DNA of 34,326 bases from JBEBGV01 sp040081265 (GTDB lineage: Bacteria > Acidobacteriota > Vicinamibacteria > Vicinamibacterales > UBA2999): assembly GCA_040081265.1 (NCBI GenBank), contig JBEBGV010000051.1:1-34326 (forward strand), given 5' to 3'. The notes below the pieces were generated by a model, which searched no databases, was not told where the DNA came from, and worked only from the letters and a program-made list of their open reading frames with translations. Below, one piece after another: positions 25,658 through 33,453 of the stretch (its first letter is position 1; each line of letters begins with the position of its first letter). The position numbers were made by a program, and so were the translations under genes.

Positions 25658-25687
25658 TTGACCGTCAATTTTGCCGAATGTTAGAGT
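25658..25687 (+). promoter_or_regulatory. Sigma70-type promoter for leaderless mltD
   Basis: TTGACC (25658-25663) and TAGAGT (25682-25687) are separated by 18 bp, the same spacing as the parA promoter. Transcription would begin at about 25694-25695, on the GTG start codon of the next gene. This favours GTG 25695 over the upstream in-frame TTG at 25671, which lies inside the promoter. Confidence 0.65.
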
Positions 25688-25694
25688 AACGCCG

Positions 25695-27410
25695 GTGAGA
25701 AGGTCTGCCCGTTTCGTCACACCGTGGGCGTGCATTGCCGTCACGACGCTGGTTTCGGCCTGCGCCGGGCGGGTCGCGCCCGCCACGACGCCGGTGCAGG
25801 CAGCGCAGCCGGCTCCTCCCGTTGCCGTCGCCCCGCCTCCGGTCGTGGCTCCTGTGCGCGACCTGGTTGCCGAGCTGATCGCCGCATCGTCTGTGCACTT
25901 CGCCGCCGGCCAGCGCGAACTGCAGCTCGGGCACCTCGACAGCGCCAAGGTGTCGTTCAACAAGGCACTCGAAACACTGCTCGACTCGCCGACCGGCGCA
26001 CGAGGTGAGCCGCGCATCCGCGAGCAGTTCGACATGCTCGTCGAGCGCATCAGCGCGTACGAGGTGATGGCGCTCGCCCAGGGCGATGGCTTCACCGAGA
26101 AGAAGTCGGAACCGGCGGCCATTGACGCCTTGCTGGCCGAGACGACATTCGCCGATCCGCCGGCGACCCGTGAGACCACCGCGGCGGTCACGCAGGATCT
26201 CGAAACCACCACCCACGACATCGACATCCCGCTCAACCCGCGAGTGCTGGCGTTTGTCGAGGCATTCAGCGGCCGGCTGAAGGGGTACTTGGAAGAAGGA
26301 TTGGGTCGAGCCGCGCGCTACCTCCCGATGATTCAGGACGTGTTCCGCGCCGAAGGGCTGCCCCTCGACCTGGCCTACGTGCCCCTCATCGAGAGCGCTT
26401 TCAAGCCCAACGCGCTCTCGCGCGCCAAGGCCAAGGGTCTCTGGCAGTTCATGTCCGGCACCGGGCGTGAGAATGGCCTGCAGCAGGATTGGTACGTGGA
26501 CGAGCGCTCCGAGCCTGAAAAGGCCACCCGCGCAGCTGCTAAGTACCTCAAGAGCCTCTACGGCACCTTCAACGACTGGCACCTCGCGCTGGCCTCCTAC
26601 AACGGCGGCCCCGGCCGGGTGCAGCGCGCCCTCAATCGCTCCGGTCGCGACGACTTCTGGGAACTGAGCTCGAGCACGAAATTCCTGCCTCGAGAGACGC
26701 GCGACTACGTGCCGCTGATCCTCGCGGCGGTGATCGTCGCCAAGAACCCGGCGCAGTACGGTCTCAGCATCGTGCCGCTCGAGGCCCCACCCAGCGAGAC
26801 CATTACCCTGCCCAAGGCAGCCGACCTGCGTCGCATCGCCGAATGGGGCGACACCTCGGTCGAACTGCTGCAGGAACTGAACCCCGAGCTGCGGCGCTGG
26901 ACGACTCCGGTCAAGGCCAACGACTACCGGCTCCGCGTGCCAATGGGCACCGCCGAGAGTGTCCTGGCTCGGCTGACCGAATCGGTCGAGGACGACCTCG
27001 CCAACCTGAGCTGGTACACGGTCAAGAAAGGCGAAACGCTGCTGGGCATCGCCCGCAAGCTGCGCGTGAACAGGGCCGACCTCGCCGAGGCCAACTATCT
27101 CTCGGCCAAGGCCAGGGTCAACTCTGGCCAGCAGCTCATCATCCCGCGAGCCCCGGCAACCCTGCTGGCCGTGCGCGGCGACGGTCCTGCCTCAGACAAA
27201 CCTGCCGTGCAGGCGGCCGTGGCCGTTCGCTCAGCCGAGGCCAGTCCCACCCTCTACCGCGTCAAGCAGGGGGACACGCTTTACGCCATTGCCCGCTTGT
27301 TCGACGTCAGTGTGGCCTCCATCCGGACCTGGAACAGCCTGCGAAGCACGGCAATCCAGGTCGGCCAGCGGCTGCGGATTCACCCCAGCGCCGCCAGCGC
27401 AACCCGCTGA
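25695..27410 (+). CDS. mltD: Membrane-bound lytic murein transglycosylase D-like protein with LysM repeats
   Basis: This 571-residue protein has a lipoprotein signal, MRRSARFVTPWACIAVTTLVSAC. A helical lead region (residues 45-170) precedes an SLT catalytic domain containing PLIESAFKPNALSRAKAKGLWQFM. The predicted catalytic acid is Glu233. An ASYNGGPGRVQRAL segment follows. Two clear LysM domains lie at the C terminus (WYTVKKGETLLGIARKLRV and YRVKQGDTLYAIARLFDV), with a degenerate one before them (about residues 375-420). MltD-type enzymes cleave the MurNAc-GlcNAc bond to give 1,6-anhydro products, while LysM binds glycan. The released muropeptides would feed the MurQ branch elsewhere in the window. 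GTG at 25695 is supported by the promoter and the signal peptide. Confidence 0.93.
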   Translation: MRRSARFVTPWACIAVTTLVSACAGRVAPATTPVQAAQPAPPVAVAPPPVVAPVRDLVAELIAASSVHFAAGQRELQLGHLDSAKVSFNKALETLLDSPTGARGEPRIREQFDMLVERISAYEVMALAQGDGFTEKKSEPAAIDALLAETTFADPPATRETTAAVTQDLETTTHDIDIPLNPRVLAFVEAFSGRLKGYLEEGLGRAARYLPMIQDVFRAEGLPLDLAYVPLIESAFKPNALSRAKAKGLWQFMSGTGRENGLQQDWYVDERSEPEKATRAAAKYLKSLYGTFNDWHLALASYNGGPGRVQRALNRSGRDDFWELSSSTKFLPRETRDYVPLILAAVIVAKNPAQYGLSIVPLEAPPSETITLPKAADLRRIAEWGDTSVELLQELNPELRRWTTPVKANDYRLRVPMGTAESVLARLTESVEDDLANLSWYTVKKGETLLGIARKLRVNRADLAEANYLSAKARVNSGQQLIIPRAPATLLAVRGDGPASDKPAVQAAVAVRSAEASPTLYRVKQGDTLYAIARLFDVSVASIRTWNSLRSTAIQVGQRLRIHPSAASATR

Positions 27411-27461
27411 GCCCCGTATTTCCCCGACTGGCGTCCGGCGTGCTGGGTATGATCATCAGCA

Positions 27462-28478
27462 GTGCCGCTTCCGCCTGACTGGGCCGCCGCCAGCGACGAA
27501 GCTCTCCTTGACGTTCGCCTCTGTGACTTGCCCGTCGCCATCGACGGTCCCCTCGCCGAGCGTACTGCCCGGCTCCAGCAGGAGATCCTCGACACCGGTA
27601 TCGAGTGTCCGCTCCATTTCTACCTCTCCGACGAGTGGTTCACCCCCGACGGCCGCACGGCGATCGCGGTGCCGTTCTACCTGGCCCATCCTCGACTCGC
27701 GCGCCTCGAACTCGCGCAGATGTTCGAGGTCGAAGGCGGCGACCAGGACTGGTGCCTGCGCATCCTTCGTCATGAAGCCGGACACGCGATCGACAACGCC
27801 TTCGCTCTCCGGCGGCGACCCAGGCGACGTGAGGTCTTCGGATCGCCGTCCGAGCCGTACCCCGAGTTCTACACACCGAAGCCGTACAGCAAGCGCTTCG
27901 TCCTCCACCTCGACTCGTGGTACGCGCAGAGCCATCCCGACGAGGACTTCGCCGAGACGTTCGCCGTCTGGCTCACGCCGCAGAGCGAATGGCTGCAGCG
28001 CTATGCCGGATGGCCGGCCCTCGAGAAGCTGCGCTACATGGACAGCCTGATGGGCTCGCTGCGCAGCCGGCCAGCGTCGGTCGTCAACACCGAAGAAGTG
28101 GATCCGCTCCGCGAACTGACCCAGACGCTGCGTCAGCACTATCGGACCAAGCGCAAGCACTATGGCGTGGACCATCCGAACTTCTATGATCGTGACCTGC
28201 GCCGGATCTTCTCGGACTCCGCCGAGTTCTCCGACAACATGACCGCGGCCCAGTTCATCGGCCGGGCCCGTCGCCAGGTGAGACGGATCGTCTCGAGCTG
28301 GACGGGCATCTACCAGTACACGATCGATCAGGTGCTCGAAGACATGATTGCCCGCTCGCGCGAGCTGAAGCTGCGGCTCGCGGTCCCCGAGGAGCAGGCG
28401 CGCCAGGATCTGACCGTCCTGGTCACCGTCCAGACCATGAACCACCTCCAGAGCGGTGGCCACAGGTTGTTTCTATGA
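27462..28478 (+). CDS. Putative zinc-dependent metallopeptidase paired with ATP-grasp ligase
   Basis: This 338-residue protein has a gluzincin-like active site: His104-Glu105-Ala-Gly-His108 (LRHEAGHAID), with Glu165 in DFAETFAVWL as the probable third zinc ligand and base support. No signal peptide is seen, so it is probably cytoplasmic. The C-terminal half is helical and charged (about residues 200-330). The stop overlaps the ATP-grasp start by ATGA, so the two are coupled. Peptidase/ATP-grasp pairs occur in predicted peptide-ligation systems, but this one is not matched to a named pathway. The GTG start has no SD, and TATGAT ends 8 nt upstream, suggesting a leaderless mRNA. Confidence 0.8.
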   Translation: MPLPPDWAAASDEALLDVRLCDLPVAIDGPLAERTARLQQEILDTGIECPLHFYLSDEWFTPDGRTAIAVPFYLAHPRLARLELAQMFEVEGGDQDWCLRILRHEAGHAIDNAFALRRRPRRREVFGSPSEPYPEFYTPKPYSKRFVLHLDSWYAQSHPDEDFAETFAVWLTPQSEWLQRYAGWPALEKLRYMDSLMGSLRSRPASVVNTEEVDPLRELTQTLRQHYRTKRKHYGVDHPNFYDRDLRRIFSDSAEFSDNMTAAQFIGRARRQVRRIVSSWTGIYQYTIDQVLEDMIARSRELKLRLAVPEEQARQDLTVLVTVQTMNHLQSGGHRLFL

Positions 28479-29524
28479 GCCACGCCCGCATCGGCGCGGC
28501 ACGGCCGAAGAAGGGACGCGTGCTGGCCCTGGTGCACGATCATCTCGTCCCGCCCGATGACACCACCGGCATCGACATCCTCGAAGCCGACTGGAAGATG
28601 GAATACGACGTCATCGAGACGTTGCGTGAGTCAGGGCACGACGTGAAGGTGCTGGGTATACACGACGAGCTGGCGCGCATCCGCCCGACGGCGGCCTCGT
28701 TCTCGCCGCACATCGTGCTGAACCTGCTCGAGGCGTTCGCTGGCGTCACCACCTTCGATCAGAACGTGGTCAGCTACCTCGAGCTGTTGCGACTCCCCTA
28801 CACGGGTTGCAACCCGCGCGGGCTGATGCTGGCGCGCGACAAGGCGCTCTCGAAGAAGCTGCTCGCCTACCACCGCATTCCCGTTCCCGAGTTCACCGTG
28901 GTGCGCCCCGGGCGGAAGGCGACGCTGCCCAAGCGCATGGACTTCCCGGTCATCGTCAAGTCCCTGTTCTTCGAATCGTCGGCCGGCATCTCGCAGGCCT
29001 CGGTGGTTGAAACCGACGAGCAGCTGCAGCGACGGGTGCAGTTCATCCACGAGAGCCTCGGCACCGCGGCCATCGTCGAGCAGTTCATCGACGGTCGGGA
29101 GCTGTATGTGGGCGTGCTGGGCAATGAACGCCTTCAGGTACTGCCGGTCTGGGAGATGTCGTTCGCGCAGATGCCCGACAACCGATGGCGCATCGCAACC
29201 GAACGCGTGAAGTGGAGCACGCAGTACCAGAAGCGCTACGGCATCATGACCGAACGCGCCGCGCTCGATTCCACCGCCCACGAGCGGATCCAGCACATCG
29301 CCAAGCGCGCGTATCGGGCCCTGGATCTCAACGGCTACGCCCGCATCGATCTCCGGATGGACGAGGAGGGCGGGGTCTACGTGCTCGAGGCCAACCCGAA
29401 CCCGAACCTGGCCTACGGCGAGGACTTTGCGGAGTCGGCCGAGGTTGCCGGGCTCTCCTACGAACAGCTGCTCGAACGTCTCATCGCGCTTGGGCGTCGA
29501 TGGGAACCCGTGCGCACCGGCTGA
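28475..29524 (+). CDS. ATP-grasp ligase, D-Ala-D-Ala ligase-like
   Basis: This 349-residue protein has a D-alanine-D-alanine ligase-like ATP-grasp fold. NLLEAFAGVTTFDQNVVSYLELLRLPYTGCNPRGLMLARDKALSKKLL matches the region preceding the ATP site in Ddl (GxxGEdG...PYTG...DK). The ATP-binding parts include DFPVIVKSLFFESSAGIS and IVEQFIDGRELYVGVLGN. The metal ligands are in RIDLRMDEEGGVYVLEANPNPNL. It would form an amide or peptide bond from a carboxylate activated by ATP. It lacks the N-terminal motif for D-Ala recognition as I know it, so it is probably not a housekeeping Ddl. It is translationally coupled to the upstream metallopeptidase, hinting at a maker/breaker or maturation pair for a small peptide. 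Confidence 0.85.
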   Translation: MSHARIGAARPKKGRVLALVHDHLVPPDDTTGIDILEADWKMEYDVIETLRESGHDVKVLGIHDELARIRPTAASFSPHIVLNLLEAFAGVTTFDQNVVSYLELLRLPYTGCNPRGLMLARDKALSKKLLAYHRIPVPEFTVVRPGRKATLPKRMDFPVIVKSLFFESSAGISQASVVETDEQLQRRVQFIHESLGTAAIVEQFIDGRELYVGVLGNERLQVLPVWEMSFAQMPDNRWRIATERVKWSTQYQKRYGIMTERAALDSTAHERIQHIAKRAYRALDLNGYARIDLRMDEEGGVYVLEANPNPNLAYGEDFAESAEVAGLSYEQLLERLIALGRRWEPVRTG

Positions 29525-29573
29525 CACCGTTTCATCGCCGCCCGCGTCGGTCCCCGTGGCACAATTCGCCTGA

Positions 29574-30260
29574 GTGCCACCCTTCCCCGAGCTCCTGACC
29601 AGCGTCTTCACCGGCGGACCGACGTTCAATCCCTACCAGATCTCCGCGCGGCTCCTCCTGGCACTGGCATTTGGCGGCATCGTCGCCTTCATCTATCGGC
29701 GCTCCCGGCCTGGTGCGATGACGGCACATTCGTTCTCGGCGACGCTGGTGCTGCTCACCATTCTCATCGCGCTGGTCACCCAGGTCATCGGCGACAGCGT
29801 GGCGCGTGCGTTCAGCCTGGTGGGTGCCCTTTCGATCGTGCGCTTCCGAACCGTCGTCCGTGACACGCAGGACACCGCCTACGTGATCTTCGCGGTGGTG
29901 GTCGGGATGGCTGTCGGGGCCAGTGACCCGTGGGTCGCCGTGATCGGCATCGTCGTGGTGTCGATTGCGGCGTTCCTGCTGAGAAAATCGATGGGGGTGG
30001 CCGCTGAGCCGATGCCGTACCGGCTGGCGGTACGGCTGGATGCGTCGCGCGACCCCGATACCGTGCTCAAGACCACCCTCGATCAGTTCGTGCCCATCCG
30101 CCAGATGATGTCGATGTCGACCGCGCGTCAGGGTGCGGCGTTCGATGTATCGTATCGAACGGCACTGCCCTCTGGAGACTCCGCGGCGGCGCTGGTCCGC
30201 GGACTCAGCGCGCTCGAGGGCGTCCGCGGTGTTGAGCTCGAACGGTCCGAGGACGAGTAG
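29574..30260 (+). CDS. DUF4956-type membrane protein
   Basis: This 228-residue protein has about four TM helices in residues 25-145 and a C-terminal ferredoxin-like cytoplasmic domain (residues 150-228). It contains the conserved core DSVARAFSLVGALSIVRFRTVVRDTQDTAYVIFAVVVGMAVG typical of DUF4956 proteins. Function is unknown. In other bacteria DUF4956 genes are found beside CotH kinase genes and VTC/polyphosphate polymerase-like genes. Here a CotH gene starts 12 bp downstream, and no VTC gene is seen. The GTG start at 29574 has a CACAAT hexamer ending 8 nt before it and no SD. Confidence 0.82.
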   Translation: MPPFPELLTSVFTGGPTFNPYQISARLLLALAFGGIVAFIYRRSRPGAMTAHSFSATLVLLTILIALVTQVIGDSVARAFSLVGALSIVRFRTVVRDTQDTAYVIFAVVVGMAVGASDPWVAVIGIVVVSIAAFLLRKSMGVAAEPMPYRLAVRLDASRDPDTVLKTTLDQFVPIRQMMSMSTARQGAAFDVSYRTALPSGDSAAALVRGLSALEGVRGVELERSEDE

Positions 30261-30272
30261 GAGAAACCAGAC

Positions 30273-31727
30273 ATGCCTCGTCGGCTCTTGTTCACATTGG
30301 CCCTCGTCGTTGCGGCCCTCACGGCCCGAGACTCGGCGGCGCAGTTCGGCGGATTCGGTCGCTTCGGCCAGCAGGAGCAGCAACTGGTGGCCCAGTTCGA
30401 CCGCGACGGCGACAAGCGCCTCAACACCGCCGAACGGCAGGCGGCGCGCGCCTTCGTCGACTCGCAGCGCGGTCGTGGTCGGGGATTCAACGGCGGCGGC
30501 ACCGCGCCGATCCCCGGGCGCCTGCTGACCCCCGCGAACCTCAAACCGCCCTATCCCTCCACGCCTCTCTACGACGCCGAAACCCTGCGCACGATCTTCA
30601 TACAGTTCGAGAGCGCCGACTGGGAATCGGAGATGGCGGCCTTCTACAACACCGATGTCGAGGTTCCGGCGACGGTGGTTGTTGACGGCAAGACCTATGC
30701 GGATGTCGGCGTGCACTTCCGGGGCAACTCGTCGTACCGCCAGGTGCCCGACGGCTACAAGCGTTCGCTCAACCTGTCGTTTGACTACGCCAACTCCCGG
30801 CAGGCCCTGCTCGGCTACAAGTCGCTCAACCTTCTCAACTCGCACGAGGACCCGACCTACCTGCGTTCGGTTCTCTCTCAGGACATCGCGCGCGACTTTC
30901 TGCCCTCGCTCAAGTCCAACTTCGTGCGCGTGGTGATCAACGCTGAGAACTGGGGCATCTACGTCAACAACGAGCAGTTCAACAAGGACTTCCTGAAGGA
31001 ATGGTTCCCCTCCACGCGCGGCGCGCGGTGGAAGGTGCCGGGCTCACCGCGAGGACGCGGCGGACTCGAGTACTTCGGCGACGATGCCGCGCAATACAAG
31101 CGCGTCTTCGAGATCAAGACCGATGACGATCCGAAGGCCTGGGCCGATCTGATCCGCCTGACCAGGGTGCTCAATCAGACCCCCGCTGACAAGCTCGAGG
31201 ACGCGCTGGCGCCGATCCTCGACATCGACGGCGCGTTGCGCTTCCTCGCCATTGATATCGCGCTCAACAATGGCGACGGCTACTGGACACGGGCCAGCGA
31301 CTACACGCTCTATCAGGATCCGCAGGGGCGCTTCCACGTGATCCCCGGGGACATGAACGAAACCTTCAGCGATGGAGGGCGGGGATTCGGCTTCGGCGGC
31401 GTGTCGCCGTCCACGAGCCTCGATCCGCTCGTCGGCCTGAGCGACACCAGCAAGCCGCTGCGCGCGAAGCTGCTCGCCGTCCCGGCGCTGCGCGCCAAGT
31501 ACCTCGGCTACGTCCGCCAGATTGCCGAGAAGTGGCTCGACTGGAAGAAGATTGGCCCGCTGGCCGAGCGCTACCAGTCGCTCATCGTCACAGACGTGCG
31601 GGACGATCCTCGCAAGCTCGATGGCTTCGAGGAGTTCCCGGTGGACATGCCCGGCGCCGGGGATCTCCGCAGTTTCATCGAGCGGCGCCGTGCCTATCTT
31701 CTGGCCTATCCCGGAGTTGCCCCATGA
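30273..31727 (+). CDS. Secreted CotH kinase-like protein with N-terminal EF-hand
   Basis: This 484-residue protein has a signal peptide (cleavage near ARDSAAQ, residues 21-25). An EF-hand calcium loop, DRDGDKRLNTAE, lies at residues ~44-55. A Gly/Arg-rich spacer and the CotH domain (residues 95-480) follow. CotH motifs include GVHFRGNSSYR with KRSLNLSFD, LLNSHEDPTYLRSVLS, and IDIALNNGDGYWTRASDYTLYQD. PGDMNETF carries the predicted metal/catalytic residues Asp360, Asn362 and Glu363. CotH of Bacillus spores is an atypical protein kinase related to Fam20C. Usual family members read DLD or DMD here, so Asn362 is a variant position. AGGAG precedes the ATG. It is probably cotranscribed with DUF4956 and overlaps the next gene by ATGA. 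Confidence 0.88.
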   Translation: MPRRLLFTLALVVAALTARDSAAQFGGFGRFGQQEQQLVAQFDRDGDKRLNTAERQAARAFVDSQRGRGRGFNGGGTAPIPGRLLTPANLKPPYPSTPLYDAETLRTIFIQFESADWESEMAAFYNTDVEVPATVVVDGKTYADVGVHFRGNSSYRQVPDGYKRSLNLSFDYANSRQALLGYKSLNLLNSHEDPTYLRSVLSQDIARDFLPSLKSNFVRVVINAENWGIYVNNEQFNKDFLKEWFPSTRGARWKVPGSPRGRGGLEYFGDDAAQYKRVFEIKTDDDPKAWADLIRLTRVLNQTPADKLEDALAPILDIDGALRFLAIDIALNNGDGYWTRASDYTLYQDPQGRFHVIPGDMNETFSDGGRGFGFGGVSPSTSLDPLVGLSDTSKPLRAKLLAVPALRAKYLGYVRQIAEKWLDWKKIGPLAERYQSLIVTDVRDDPRKLDGFEEFPVDMPGAGDLRSFIERRRAYLLAYPGVAP

Positions 31728-33202
31728 ACCGCCGAGTAATCATCGCGCTGACACTGGCCTGGCTCGCGGCATGTTCGCGGCCGTCCCCGGAACTGCAGGT
31801 CGTCGTTGATGCGGCCGCGGCGCTCGGAGGGCGTGAGCGGATCCTCGCCGTCGGCAGCATTGTGATGGAAGGCCAGGGAATGAACGGCGCGGCCGGCGGC
31901 AGCGTGACGCCGGATGCTCCACCCAATCAGTGGGCAATCACCGACTACGCGCGGACCATTGACCTCGCCAACGGACGCGCGCGCCTGAGCCAGACTCGAA
32001 CCGCCCAGTTTCCGTTCGCGCTGGCCACGGTTGCCCGTCAGGACCAGCGGCTGGACGGCGACGTGGCCTTCAACGTCATCGCCGGGGCCGAAGGACAACC
32101 CTCGCGCACCAATCGCGCCGCCGCGGCGGTTGCCACCGAACGGCGCGCCGATGTGCTCTCGCATCCCGTGGCCCTGGTGCGCGCGGCCCTCGATCCGGCG
32201 GCCACAGTCAGCAACCTCAGGACCGAGGATGGACAGTCGCACGTAGACATCACCACCGCGCAGGGCGACGTACTCACGCTGGCCATCGATCCGACCACCA
32301 AGTTACCGACGCACATTGCCCGTCGCAGCTCTGACCCGAACTGGGGTGACATCGTCATCGAAACGACGATCAGCGACTATCAGGACGTCAACGGCCTCAA
32401 GCTGCCCACGCGCTTCGTGACGCGACAGGATCAATGGACGCTGTCCGACATCCGGATCAGCCGTACGACGCTCGATGGCGACACCTCGGCCCTTGTCGCC
32501 GACGACGCCGTCAAGAGCGCTCCCCTGCCGACGCCGCCGGCGATCAACGTCACGTCCGAACAGATCGGCAAGGGCATCTGGTGGCTCGCGGGCGGGTCGC
32601 ACCACAGCGTGCTCTTCGAGTTCGACGACCACACCACCCTGTTCGAGGTTCCGCTCGACGATGCCCGCACACAGGCGGTTATCGCGCGCGCCAGATCCCT
32701 CGTCCCCGGTAAGCCGCTCACCCATGCCATCGTGTCGCACCACCATCTCGACCATGCCGGTGGCTTCAGGGCGGCCGTTGCCGAGGGCCTGACCATCATC
32801 ACGCAGCGAGGCAACGAGTCATTCCTGCGCGAGATTGCCACCCGCCCGCACGCACTCAGTCCAGACGCACTCGAGCAGGCGAAGAAAGAGGCGAAGTTCG
32901 AGTGGATCGACGATGAACTGGTGCTGAAGGACCGCACCAACGAGATAATCCTCTACAAGGCCAACGGCAACATTCACACCGGTCTGCTCATCTACGGATG
33001 GGTGCCCCGGGATCGGATGCTCGTCCAGGCCGACTTCTACGATGCGGGCTGGCTGCAGCACCCCTGGGCGGACAACTTCGTCGAGAACGTAAAGACGCGT
33101 AAGCTGAACGTAGACCGCGACGTGCCGATTCACGGTCCGATCCAGAAGTGGCCGGACGTGATCGCAACCATCGAGTCCAAACGGAGCACGAAGACGAACT
33201 GA
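31724..33202 (+). CDS. Lipoprotein with C-terminal metallo-beta-lactamase fold
   Basis: This 492-residue protein begins MNRRVIIALTLAWLAAC, a lipoprotein signal with lipobox LAAC. Residues 25-270 form an uncharacterised N-terminal domain resembling outer-membrane lipoprotein carrier-type beta-folds (TISDYQDVNGLKLPTRFV). The C-terminal ~220 residues form an MBL fold. The HxHxDH site reads SHHHLDH, with His339, His341, Asp343 and His344. Later ligands are probably NIHTG, VQADFYD and PIHGP. The protein would sit in the periplasm or outer membrane. Its substrate is unknown, and a role with the upstream CotH/DUF4956 genes is only suggested by the overlaps (ATGA upstream, TGATG downstream). Confidence 0.82.
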   Translation: MNRRVIIALTLAWLAACSRPSPELQVVVDAAAALGGRERILAVGSIVMEGQGMNGAAGGSVTPDAPPNQWAITDYARTIDLANGRARLSQTRTAQFPFALATVARQDQRLDGDVAFNVIAGAEGQPSRTNRAAAAVATERRADVLSHPVALVRAALDPAATVSNLRTEDGQSHVDITTAQGDVLTLAIDPTTKLPTHIARRSSDPNWGDIVIETTISDYQDVNGLKLPTRFVTRQDQWTLSDIRISRTTLDGDTSALVADDAVKSAPLPTPPAINVTSEQIGKGIWWLAGGSHHSVLFEFDDHTTLFEVPLDDARTQAVIARARSLVPGKPLTHAIVSHHHLDHAGGFRAAVAEGLTIITQRGNESFLREIATRPHALSPDALEQAKKEAKFEWIDDELVLKDRTNEIILYKANGNIHTGLLIYGWVPRDRMLVQADFYDAGWLQHPWADNFVENVKTRKLNVDRDVPIHGPIQKWPDVIATIESKRSTKTN

Positions 33203-33435
33203 TGGAAAATACCTGGAACCGGTGGCACACCGACGGATGGGTGCTCACCGTCGTCCGCAGCGCCGACGGACGCTTCACCTATTCGGCCGTTCATAACGAT
33301 CAATCCCTGGCTGCCAGTCTGCCGGCCACCACCGTGGCCGACGCCCAGCACAAGGCCGAGGACATTGTCCGCAACAGCGGCCACCGGTGCACGGGACCCT
33401 GCAGTTACTGGGTCGCTGACCGGGAAGAAGACTGA
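33202..33435 (+). CDS. Small hypothetical protein (77 aa)
   Basis: A 77-residue protein, MENTWNRWHTDGWVLTVVRSADG..., ends with a short acidic tail after CTGPCSYWVADREED. The ATG at 33202 shares a base with the preceding stop (TGATG). It has one CxxxC-like pair (CTGPC) and no signal peptide or TM segment. I do not recognise the family. The tight coupling and normal codon use support a real gene. Confidence 0.65.
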   Translation: MENTWNRWHTDGWVLTVVRSADGRFTYSAVHNDQSLAASLPATTVADAQHKAEDIVRNSGHRCTGPCSYWVADREED

Positions 33436-33453
33436 CGAGTACGGCTCCACCTT

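Noticed and set aside
25671..25694. TTG start for mltD
   Set aside because: Lies inside the promoter and would put Arg/Val/Pro residues before the lipoprotein signal. GTG at 25695 fits both promoter and signal peptide.
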